From NCBI RefSeq assembly GCF_026340095.1, contig NZ_JAPEPO010000001.1, positions 2,510,501 to 2,574,500 on the forward strand: a DNA stretch of 64,000 bases, written 5' to 3'. Below the pieces are notes generated by a model. The model did no database searches and had not been told where the DNA came from. It saw only the letters and a program-made list of their open reading frames with translations. Below, one piece after another: positions 27,467-34,759 of this stretch. The DNA comes from Streptomyces sp. NBC_01446 (lineage in GTDB: Bacteria; Actinomycetota; Actinomycetes; Streptomycetales; Streptomycetaceae). Within the stretch, counting starts at the first letter, position 1. Each line of letters begins with the position of its first letter. A program made the translations under genes and the position numbers.

Positions 27467-28465
27467 GTGGAGCGCAGGACGATCGGGGCGGCAGCGCTCG
27501 AGGTGGGCGCGATCGGGCTCGGGTGCATGCCGATGAGCTGGGCCTACACCGGCTCACAGCAGCGGGGGGACGAGTCCGTACGCACTGTGCATGCCGCGCT
27601 GGACCGGGGGTCGACCCTGCTGGACACGGCGGACATGTACGGACCGTTCACGAACGAGCTGCTGCTCGGACGGGTCCTGAAGGAGCGCCGGGGCGACGCC
27701 TTCGTGTCGACCAAGTGCGGGCTGCTCGTCGGGGAGCAGCACGTCGTCGCCAACGGCCGGCCTGGGTATGTGAAGCGGGCGTGCGACGCGTCGCTGCGGC
27801 GGCTCCAGACCGACACGATCGATCTGTACCAGCTGCACCGGGCCGACCCGGAGGTGCCCGTCGAGGAGACGTGGGGCGCCATGGCGGAGCTGGTGGGCGC
27901 GGGGAAGGTGCGGGCGCTCGGGCTGTGCGCGGTGGGGGCGCGGGCGACACGGCGGGGCAGGGCAGGGCTGCATGCGGGAACGATCCGGCAGCTGGAGCGG
28001 GTGCAGCAGGTGTTCCCGGTGAGCGCGGTGGAGGCCGAGCTCTCGGTGTGGTCACCGGAGGCCCTGGAGACGTTGCTGCCGTGGTGCGAGGCGCGGGGCG
28101 TGGGGTTCCTCGCGGCGATGCCGCTGGGCAACGGCTTCCTCACGGGCACGCTGACGCCGGGGCAGGGCTTCGAACCGGACGATCTGCGGGCCCGGCATCC
28201 CCGGTTCACCGCGGAGATGATGGCGGCCAACCAGCCGATCGTGGCGGGCCTGCGCCGGATCGCCGCGCGGCACGGGGAAGCGGTCACTCCTGCGCAGGTG
28301 GCGCTGGCGTGGGTGCTGGGCCGCGGGCGGCACGTGGTCCCGGTGCCGGGTGCCAAGCGGGAGCGGTGGGCGGCGGAGAACGCTGCGGCCGCGGAACTGC
28401 GGCTCACGGACCGTGATCTGGCGGAGATCGGGGAGCTGCCGCGGGCTCGGGGGTCTTGGGACTGA
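27467..28465 (+). CDS. Aldo/keto reductase
   Basis: A 332-aa NADPH-dependent TIM-barrel oxidoreductase. The tetrad is complete: Asp and Tyr in LLDTADMYGP near residues 45-55, Lys in VSTKCGL near 80, His in LYQLHRADPEVP near 120. The cofactor end VPVPGAKRERW with a final EIGEL helix resembles AKR13-like enzymes. The GTG at 27467 (VERRTIGAAALEVGAIG) has GGGAGG about ten bases ahead. Divergent from the 2-hydroxyacid dehydrogenase, so the two may act on related carbonyl substrates; that is inference. Confidence 0.9.
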   Translation: MERRTIGAAALEVGAIGLGCMPMSWAYTGSQQRGDESVRTVHAALDRGSTLLDTADMYGPFTNELLLGRVLKERRGDAFVSTKCGLLVGEQHVVANGRPGYVKRACDASLRRLQTDTIDLYQLHRADPEVPVEETWGAMAELVGAGKVRALGLCAVGARATRRGRAGLHAGTIRQLERVQQVFPVSAVEAELSVWSPEALETLLPWCEARGVGFLAAMPLGNGFLTGTLTPGQGFEPDDLRARHPRFTAEMMAANQPIVAGLRRIAARHGEAVTPAQVALAWVLGRGRHVVPVPGAKRERWAAENAAAAELRLTDRDLAEIGELPRARGSWD

Positions 28466-28709
28466 GGGGGAGCCTCTGGGAACGGGGGGAACTCCGGGGA
28501 CGGGACGGGGGGAGTTCTGGGAGCTGAGGGGGGAGTTTCGAGGGCTGGGGGAGCTTTGACGGCTGGGGCTGTGAGAGCGGCGGGCGGGGAGTGGGTTACT
28601 CCGAACGCGTCGGGGTTGATCGGGAACCTGCGGGATGGCTGCGGTGTATGAACAGTAGAACCGCAGCGCAGAAGAGCAGCCCAGTCCGCGGCGTCGAGGG
28701 GATCCGATC
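28466..28709. other. G-rich intergenic region with G-quadruplex potential
   Basis: No gene is seen in these 244 bases. The first 95 carry repeated runs of three to six G on the plus strand; 28496-28521 holds GGGG, GGG, GGGGGG and GGG with loops of two, two and six bases. The remainder contains the promoter region of the sugar dehydrogenase lipoprotein, with GAGGGG nine bases before its GTG. Confidence 0.5.
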
Positions 28710-29903
28710 GTGCAACGTCCAGGTGTGCAGCCCGTGTTGGCCGTGTTGGCCTGCGCCTCGATCCTGTTCACGGCGGGGTGTTCCTCGGGTGACGACGGTC
28801 CACCGGACAGTCGGCACAGCGCCTCCCCCGGCTCGTCCCCACCAGGAACGTCCGCTTCCGGGAGCGCGGGGGGCGACACCGGTCCGGTGAAGGGTTCGGT
28901 GAAGGTGGTGCGCACGGTCGCCGAGGGCCTGAATTCCCCCTGGGGCCTGGCTCCGCTGCCGGGCGGCGGCGGTCTGCTGGTGTCCTCGCGGGACGAGGCG
29001 ACGATCACGCGGGTCGACACGAAGACGGGCAAGAAGACCGCGGTCGGCACCGTGCCCGGGGTGGTCCCTGCCGGCGAGGGCGGACTGCTCGGCCTGGCCC
29101 TCTCCCCGTCGTTCGCCTCCGACCACTGGCTCTACGCGTACTTCACCGCGAAGTCGGACAACCGCATCGTGCGGATGCGGTACGACGCGAAGAAGCCGCC
29201 GGGTGATCAGCTGGGTGCGCCCGAGACGGTGTTCAAGGGCATCCCGAAGGGCACGAACCACAACGGTGGGCGCCTCGCGTTCGGCCCGGACAAGCTGCTC
29301 TACGCGGGCACGGGCGAGACGTACGTGAAGAAGTACGCCCAGGACAAGAAGTCCCCGGGCGGCAAGATCCTCCGGATGACCCCGGACGGCAAACCGGCGC
29401 CCGGAAACCCCTTCGGGGACTCCGTGGTCTATACGTACGGTCACCGCAATGTCCAGGGCCTCGCCTGGGACAAGGACAAGCGGCTGTGGGCCTCGGAGTT
29501 CGGCCAGGACACGTGGGACGAGCTCAACCTGATCGTGCCGGGTGACAACTACGGCTGGCCCGACGTGGAGGGCAAGAGCGGCAAGCCCGGCTTCCACGAC
29601 CCGGTGGCCGTGTGGCACACGTCCGAGGCGTCACCGAGCGGCATCGCCTACGCGGAGGGCTCGGTCTGGATGGCGGGCCTGAGAGGCGAGCGGCTGTGGC
29701 GAATCCCCTTGAAGGGGGCCGGGGTGGCGGCCGAGCCCCAGTCCTTCCTCATCGACGAGGCGACCCAGCAGGGCACGTACGGAAGGCTGCGCACGGTGGT
29801 CGCCGCGGGCCGGAACAAGCTGTGGCTGACGACGAGCAACACGGACTCGAGAGGCACGCCCCGGAAGGGCGACGACCGGATCCTGGAGCTGGAGGTGTCC
29901 TGA
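28710..29903 (+). CDS. PQQ-dependent sugar dehydrogenase-like lipoprotein (GSDH family)
   Basis: A 397-aa exported protein. A lipoprotein signal (LAVLACASILFTAGCSSG) anchors it to the outer face of the membrane, followed by a Ser/Gly linker. The beta-propeller contains GSDH-type blocks: GLNSPWGLAPLPGGGG, GEGGLLGLALSP, NHNGGRLAFGPDKLLY, YGHRNVQGLAWD and GDNYGWPDVEG. Soluble quinoprotein glucose/aldose dehydrogenases share this fold; whether PQQ is bound here cannot be told. GAGGGG lies 9 bases before the GTG start. Monocistronic. Confidence 0.88.
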   Translation: MQRPGVQPVLAVLACASILFTAGCSSGDDGPPDSRHSASPGSSPPGTSASGSAGGDTGPVKGSVKVVRTVAEGLNSPWGLAPLPGGGGLLVSSRDEATITRVDTKTGKKTAVGTVPGVVPAGEGGLLGLALSPSFASDHWLYAYFTAKSDNRIVRMRYDAKKPPGDQLGAPETVFKGIPKGTNHNGGRLAFGPDKLLYAGTGETYVKKYAQDKKSPGGKILRMTPDGKPAPGNPFGDSVVYTYGHRNVQGLAWDKDKRLWASEFGQDTWDELNLIVPGDNYGWPDVEGKSGKPGFHDPVAVWHTSEASPSGIAYAEGSVWMAGLRGERLWRIPLKGAGVAAEPQSFLIDEATQQGTYGRLRTVVAAGRNKLWLTTSNTDSRGTPRKGDDRILELEVS

Positions 29904-29950
29904 ACGGCGGGGCCGGCCCCGGGCCCGGGCGGCGGGAGCGGAGCCAGGGC

Positions 29951-30295
29951 TCAGGTCTCGCCGCCGGAGGGGGCGGGGACGGCGGGGTCGGGCGCGTCCG
30001 CTTCGGGGGCCGGCTCCCCCGACTCCGCTTCGTCCGTCGGGTCCGTCGGGTCCGTCGGGTCCGTCGGGTCCGTCGGGTCCGTCGGGTCCGTCGGGTCCGT
30101 CGGGTCCGTCGGGTCCGTCGGGCCAGGTGTGGCCTGAGCGGGAACGCGGACCACCACCTTGCCGGAGGTGAGGTCTATGGGGCCGCGTCCCGGGTCGCCG
30201 TCGTTGAGGTCGACTCGGGTCAGCTCCAGCCGTTTGCGCTCCTCGTTGGTGTGCTTACGGCCGGGTGAGAACAGCTCCTCGAACATGTTGAACAC
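29951..30295 (-). CDS. DUF6191-type small protein with a (PTD)10 repeat tail
   Basis: A 114-aa protein starting FNMFEELFSPGRKHTNEERK, the hallmark of the Streptomyces DUF6191 family of unknown function. The conserved first 60 residues end RGPIDLTSGKVVVRVP. They are followed by ten consecutive Pro-Thr-Asp units encoded by a perfect 9-bp array, then an acidic Ala/Pro tail. The GTG at 30295 has GGAGG six bases ahead; the ATG nine bases further in is too far from it. It lies between the sugar dehydrogenase (convergent) and the LuxR gene (same strand, upstream). Confidence 0.8.
   Translation of the reverse strand: MFNMFEELFSPGRKHTNEERKRLELTRVDLNDGDPGRGPIDLTSGKVVVRVPAQATPGPTDPTDPTDPTDPTDPTDPTDPTDPTDPTDEAESGEPAPEADAPDPAVPAPSGGET
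30032..30121. repeat. Perfect tandem array, 10 x 9 bp (GTCCGTCGG)
   Basis: Ten uninterrupted copies of GTCCGTCGG fill 30032-30121, encoding (PTD)n on the minus strand. Zero divergence between copies indicates recent or ongoing slippage; copy-number change would stay in frame. Confidence 0.97.
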
Positions 30296-30381
30296 GGCAC
30301 CTCCGGGTGGCCGAGACCTCACTCCAGCGTACGACAGCGCGAAATTTCACCCTTCGTGACGATCCCGAGCGGGCCTGGGGC

Positions 30382-33300
30382 TCAGCCCGTCGGCGCGAAC
30401 AGTCTCAGGCGGTGGGCCAGAGCGGCTGCCTCGCCCCGGCCGGCGACGCCCAGCTTGGCGAGGATGTTGGAGACGTGGACGCTCGCTGTCTTCGGGGAAA
30501 TGAAGAGCTCCTCGGCGATCTGGCGGTTGCTGCGTCCGGCGGCGACGAGGCGCAGGACGTCGCGTTCGCGGCTGGTCAGGCCGAGTTCCTCGGCGGGGTC
30601 GGCAGGGATCTGGGGGCGTGGCGCGGCGGGGTTCAGGGTGAGACGGGCGCGCTGGGCGAGGAGGGCGACCGCTTCGGTGAGCGGGCGCGCTCCGATGTGA
30701 TCGGCGACGGCTCCCGCGAGCCGCAGCAGTTCCGTGGCCCGCTCCCTCTCGTCCTCGAACGTGGCGGCTGCCGCGAGGAGGGATTCCGCCGCGCGGAAGC
30801 GGACGCGGGCGAGGTCGTGGGGGCGGTCGAGCGACTCGAAGGTGGTGAGGGGGTGGGACCAGTCGTCAGGGGTGTCGCGGCCTTCGGCGCGCAGGAGTTC
30901 GGCGCGTACCCACTGTTCGTGGGCGAGCCACACGGGCATGGGCGTGGCCAGGTGCTTGGCGGCGGTGCGGATGCGGTCGACGGCTCCGGCGCGGCCGGGC
31001 TCCGCGGTCGGCAGGCCCCGCGCGTCGGCCTCGGCGACGGCTGCGGCGACGAGGAGGGGCCAGGCATAGCGCTGGTTGCTCGGTGGGATGCCCTCGGTGA
31101 CGACGCGGGCGAGTTCGGCGCGGGCGTCGAGGAGTCCCTGGGTGCCGCCGCCGGCGGCTGCTATGCCTACGGCGAGGGCGGACAGGGGCAGCGCGTACTG
31201 GGGCATGGTGTCGTGGGTGCCGTAGGTGGCGCGGGCGGCGGCGAGCTGGACGGCCGCCTCGGCATGGTCGCCTCGGCCTAGGGCGACGGTCGCGCGGCGG
31301 AGGGCGGCCGTACCGCGGGGCTTGGCGCTCAGGGCGGAGGACCGCAGTGCCGTGTCGACGACGGCGTCGGCCTCGGTCCAGCGGCCCAGGGAGGTGAGGG
31401 ACTCGGCCATGTTGGTCAGGACCCAGCCCTCCGAGTCGAGGAGGCCGTACCGGCGGCACAGGTCCATGCCCGACTCGGCGACGGTCACGGACTCGAGGGA
31501 GCGGCCCGCGCTCTCCAGAGCGGAGGCGAGATTGATGTGGACGCGGCCGACCTGCGGGACGAGGCCGATCTCGACGACCCGGTCGCGGACGGCGTACATC
31601 TCGGCCAGGCCGCGGTCGGCCTCCCCCGCATCGACGAGGAGGCTGCCGAGGGTGAGTCTCGCGTTCAGTTCGATGTCCTCGGCCTTGACCATGCGGGCGT
31701 ATTCGACGGCCCGTTCGGCGGCGGCCAGGGTCTCCTCGCCGGGGTTGTGGAGCATGCCCCAGGAGGCGACGTTGGTGAGGACCTCAGCGTGCACCTCGGA
31801 CGGCGGCAGTCCGCGTACGAGTTCCTGGGCGGTGGCGATCTCGGCCCAGCCGTCGCCGCGGCCGAGGGACGGCACGAGGCGGGAGCGCTGGATCCAGAAC
31901 CAGGCGGCGCGCAGGGGGTCCTTCTCGTCGTCGGCGTCCTCGATGAGGCGCAGGGCGCGCTTGGTGATCTTGAGGGAACGTTCGCGTTCGCCGCACAGCC
32001 GGCCGGCGACGGCGGCCTCGGCCATCAGGTCGAGATAGCGCAGGGGGGTGGTGGCGGGGTCGCAGCCGCAGGGCGGATAGACCTCGGTGTAGTCAACCGG
32101 GCGCAGCTCGGCGCGGATGTCCTCGGGGGCCTCGTCCCAGAGGTTCATCGCCCGTTCCAGGAGCCGCAGTTGCTCGGAGTAGGCGTGCCGGCGGCGGGCC
32201 TCGACGGATGCGTCGAGGACGGCGGGCAGGGCCTTGGCCGGGTCGTGGGCGTGGTACCAGTAGCTCGCGAGGCGCGTGACGCGTTCGTCGGCGCGGACGA
32301 GGGAGGGGTCGGCCTCGAGTGCCTCGGCGTAGCGGCGGCTGAGGCGGGAGCGTTCGCCGGGCAGGAGGTCGTCGCCGACGGCCTCGCGGACCAGGGAGTG
32401 GCGGAAGCGGTAGCCGTCCCCGTCGGGGGTGGCGAGCAGGATGTTGGCGCCGACGGCGGCGCGCAGGGCCTCGATCAGTTCGTCCTCGCCGAGCCGGGCG
32501 ACGGCGGCGAGCAGCGCGTACTCGACGGTGGAGCCGCCTTCGGCGACGATCCTGGCCACGCGCTGGGCGTCGTCGGGAAGGCTCTCGACGCGGACGAGGA
32601 GCACGTCGCGCAGCGTCTCGGACAGGCCGGTGCAGCTGCCCTCGCTGGTGGCGACGGCCAGTTCCTCGACGAAGAACGCGTTGCCGTCGGAGCGCTCGAA
32701 GATGTCGTCGACCTGGGCCTGTTCGGGCTCTGCGGCGAAGATCCCGGCGACCTGGCGGGCCACCTCGTCACGGCTGAAGCGGGCGAGTTCGAGGCGGGTG
32801 ACGGTGCGCAGGCGGTCGAGTTCGGCGAGGAGCGGGCGCAGGGGGTGGCGGCGGTGGACGTCGTCGGCGCGGTACGTGGCCACGATGACGAGGCGGCCGC
32901 TGCGCAGCGTACGGAAGAGGTAGGAGAGGAGGTGGCGGGTGGAGGCGTCGGCCCAGTGGAGGTCTTCCAGGACGACGAGGACGGTGCGGTCCGCGGCGAC
33001 GCGTTCCAGGAGACGGGCCGTCAGCTCGAAGAGCCGGGCCATGCTTTCCTCGTCGTGGCGTCCGTCGCGTCCGGTCGGCGCCGGGGAGAGTTCCGGCAGG
33101 AGCCGTGCCAGCTCGGTCTCCTGTCCGGCGGCCGCCGCGACGAACTCCTCGGGCAGCAGTCGGCGCAGGGCGCGCAGAGCGGTCGAGAAGGGGGCGAACG
33201 GAAGTCCGTCCGCCCCGATCTCGACGCATCCGCCGAGCGCGACGACGGCGCCCTCGCGTCCCGCGGCGAGCGCGAACTCCTCGACGAGACGGGTCTTTCC

Positions 33301-33597
33301 GACCCCCGCCTCCCCGCCGAGCAGCATGGCCTGCGGCTCCCCCGTGGTGGCACGGGCGAGCGCCTTGTTCAGTACGCCCAGTTCGCCGGCGCGACCGACG
33401 AACACCGGGCTGACGCACCTGGTCTCCACAGGGGCGAGCATCGCACAGGGGTCCGACGCAGCGGCACCCGTTATCGCCGAGGGCGGAGTCGGGCGCGGGT
33501 CAGTGACCTCGATATGCCTGTCGGCTGCGTTGAAGTCGGGGCTGAAGGTGAAAGGGAGGACCACACCCGTGTGGCCCTCCCCCTGCTCTGCCTTCAT
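30382..33597 (-). CDS. LuxR-family ATP-binding regulator (LAL type)
   Basis: A 1071-aa regulator. An AAA/NACHT-like ATPase domain carries Walker A GGEAGVGKTRL near residue 95 and a Walker B-like VLVVLEDLHWAD near 205. A long helical TPR-like middle follows, and a C-terminal LuxR HTH (LTSRERDVLRLVAAGRSNRQ near 1010, ISPKTASVHVSNILAKLG). LAL proteins activate genes in response to small ligands, as with MalT. The ATG at 33597 begins 2 bases after the stop of a 65-aa gene, suggesting translational coupling; an internal ATG at 33441 (MLAPVETRC) just before the conserved VFVGRAGEL is an alternative start. Confidence 0.88.
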   Translation of the reverse strand: MKAEQGEGHTGVVLPFTFSPDFNAADRHIEVTDPRPTPPSAITGAAASDPCAMLAPVETRCVSPVFVGRAGELGVLNKALARATTGEPQAMLLGGEAGVGKTRLVEEFALAAGREGAVVALGGCVEIGADGLPFAPFSTALRALRRLLPEEFVAAAAGQETELARLLPELSPAPTGRDGRHDEESMARLFELTARLLERVAADRTVLVVLEDLHWADASTRHLLSYLFRTLRSGRLVIVATYRADDVHRRHPLRPLLAELDRLRTVTRLELARFSRDEVARQVAGIFAAEPEQAQVDDIFERSDGNAFFVEELAVATSEGSCTGLSETLRDVLLVRVESLPDDAQRVARIVAEGGSTVEYALLAAVARLGEDELIEALRAAVGANILLATPDGDGYRFRHSLVREAVGDDLLPGERSRLSRRYAEALEADPSLVRADERVTRLASYWYHAHDPAKALPAVLDASVEARRRHAYSEQLRLLERAMNLWDEAPEDIRAELRPVDYTEVYPPCGCDPATTPLRYLDLMAEAAVAGRLCGERERSLKITKRALRLIEDADDEKDPLRAAWFWIQRSRLVPSLGRGDGWAEIATAQELVRGLPPSEVHAEVLTNVASWGMLHNPGEETLAAAERAVEYARMVKAEDIELNARLTLGSLLVDAGEADRGLAEMYAVRDRVVEIGLVPQVGRVHINLASALESAGRSLESVTVAESGMDLCRRYGLLDSEGWVLTNMAESLTSLGRWTEADAVVDTALRSSALSAKPRGTAALRRATVALGRGDHAEAAVQLAAARATYGTHDTMPQYALPLSALAVGIAAAGGGTQGLLDARAELARVVTEGIPPSNQRYAWPLLVAAAVAEADARGLPTAEPGRAGAVDRIRTAAKHLATPMPVWLAHEQWVRAELLRAEGRDTPDDWSHPLTTFESLDRPHDLARVRFRAAESLLAAAATFEDERERATELLRLAGAVADHIGARPLTEAVALLAQRARLTLNPAAPRPQIPADPAEELGLTSRERDVLRLVAAGRSNRQIAEELFISPKTASVHVSNILAKLGVAGRGEAAALAHRLRLFAPTG

Positions 33598-33599
33598 CG

Positions 33600-33797
33600 T
33601 CAGGCCGCACGCGCGAAACGCGAGCGGCGTGAGCGCGGACTGTTCACCCGGCCCTCCGCGTCCTGGCCGGCAGAGGCGGCGCGGCGCTCCGCGCGCCGGC
33701 TGCGCCGGGCTTCACGGGCCTCGCGGACCAGGCGGCTGTGCTCGGCCTGGCGGACCAGTTCGGCGGCGCGGACCTGGTGGATCTCGTACTCGTACAT
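33600..33797 (-). CDS. Small charged helical protein, 65 aa, upstream of the LAL regulator
   Basis: Reads from ATG 33797 to TGA 33600. It begins MYEYEIHQVRAAELVRQAEH and is dominated by Arg, Ala and Glu in a probable single long helix ending in a basic Ser/Arg tail. AGGGAG lies about nine bases before the ATG. The LAL gene starts two bases after its stop, so the pair is almost certainly co-translated. I do not recognise a function; a DNA-binding or adaptor role for the regulator is possible but not shown. Confidence 0.7.
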   Translation of the reverse strand: MYEYEIHQVRAAELVRQAEHSRLVREAREARRSRRAERRAASAGQDAEGRVNSPRSRRSRFARAA

Positions 33798-34013
33798 CTG
33801 GTGCTCCCTGGTGGCGAGTGGGTTTCGGCTTCGCTTTCTGCGATGCCTCAACACTCGTCTCCCAGGGGGGTCCGCCACATCGGGAGAGTGCCGCATGTTC
33901 CGGGTACGGGGTGCCTTAGACGTACCTCAGAGGACCTCAGAGGACCTCAGACCGGCCTGAGGCACCCTCGACCCGGTCTGAGGCCCCCCGACGCACGCCT
34001 CAGGAAGCAGGAG
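33798..34013. repeat. Intergenic cluster of CCTCAG repeats with an 11-bp-arm hairpin
   Basis: Tandem ACCTCAGAGG (33924-33933), ACCTCAGAGG (33934-33943) and ACCTCAGACC (33944-33953) are followed by inverted copies; CCTCAGACCGG (33945-33955) pairs with CCGGTCTGAGG (33973-33983). A further CCTCAGG lies near 33996. The cluster is upstream of the 65-aa/LAL genes and just after the end of the 201-aa membrane gene, so it may be a regulator site array, a terminator, or both. Confidence 0.6.
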
Positions 34014-34619
34014 TCAGGAAGAGGTCGAGGGAAGCGCCATGAGGATGTCGGTGTACTTCGCCACGGCGAGAAGCAGACCGAGGATGCCGAGGGAGACACC
34101 CGCCCAGGCGACCGACTTGATCCACACGGCCTGCGGCCTGCCCGGGGCGCCGAACGCGGGCCTGGCCAGGACGACCGCGCCGACGATCAGCGCGAGGAGC
34201 GCGAAGATACCGCCGACCAGGGCGGTGGCGTGCCACGAGTCGCCGTAGACCTCGGAGACCTGCTTGGCGACGCTCGCGCCCTGCGAGGTCTGGAGCTGGC
34301 CGATCAGGGACTCGCGGGCCGAGGCGACGGTCGCGACCCAGCTGCCGCTGAGCGCGACGACACCGAGTGCGGCGGAGACGACGGCGCCGGCGCCCTGCCC
34401 CGCACCGGAGGAGTCCTCCACGGGCGCGCCGCTCGCGAACGGCTCGTCGTCGAAGTCCGTGTCCGCGCCCTCGGGGGCGTCTGCGGCCTCGGCGGCGTCG
34501 GTGCCTTCGGCCTCCTTGGTGGCCTCGATGACCTCAGAACTCTCGGCGGCAACCTCAGCGGCCTCGGCGGTGGTGGACTCGGGGGTCTCGGTCGTCTCGT
34601 CATCAGTCTTCGTAACCAT
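34014..34619 (-). CDS. Membrane protein with acidic Ala/Glu-rich N-terminus (unrecognised), 201 aa
   Basis: The first 80 residues are a Thr/Glu/Ala-rich disordered acidic region (MVTKTDDETTETPEST onward, including FDDEPFASGAPVED). Three hydrophobic segments follow: VVSAALGVVALSGSWVATVA, ATALVGGIFALLALIVGAVV and VAWAGVSLGILGLLLAVA. The ATG at 34619 is supported by TACGGT (34627-34632, minus strand) seven bases ahead; the frame extends to 34742 but that crosses the promoter. Divergent from the FHA-ABC transporter gene. No family recognised. Confidence 0.75.
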   Translation of the reverse strand: MVTKTDDETTETPESTTAEAAEVAAESSEVIEATKEAEGTDAAEAADAPEGADTDFDDEPFASGAPVEDSSGAGQGAGAVVSAALGVVALSGSWVATVASARESLIGQLQTSQGASVAKQVSEVYGDSWHATALVGGIFALLALIVGAVVLARPAFGAPGRPQAVWIKSVAWAGVSLGILGLLLAVAKYTDILMALPSTSS

Positions 34620-34644
34620 GCCCCGCACCGTACGGACGGAGTCT

Positions 34645-34654
34645 GAGAGCTCTC
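34645..34654. promoter_or_regulatory. Perfect palindrome GAGAGCTCTC between two divergent genes
   Basis: A 10-base perfect palindrome, with partial symmetry further out (TGAGAGCTCTCTTA), lies 13 bases upstream of the -10 box of the 201-aa membrane gene. It is a plausible operator; function is not known. Confidence 0.3.
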
Positions 34655-34747
34655 TTAACGAGCTGAGTCCGGGCTGAGACCGGCCTGTGCCGGGCCTGTG
34701 TGCGGACGGGGCACTCGCCCGATCGGGCGCATACCAGCACACGTCGA

Positions 34748-34753
34748 TAGAAT
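34748..34753 (+). promoter_or_regulatory. -10 box of the FHA-ABC gene (leaderless)
   Basis: TAGAAT ends six bases before the ATG at 34760 with no Shine-Dalgarno between, which fixes the start codon and predicts a leaderless transcript. Confidence 0.5.
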
Positions 34754-34759
34754 TCGGGC

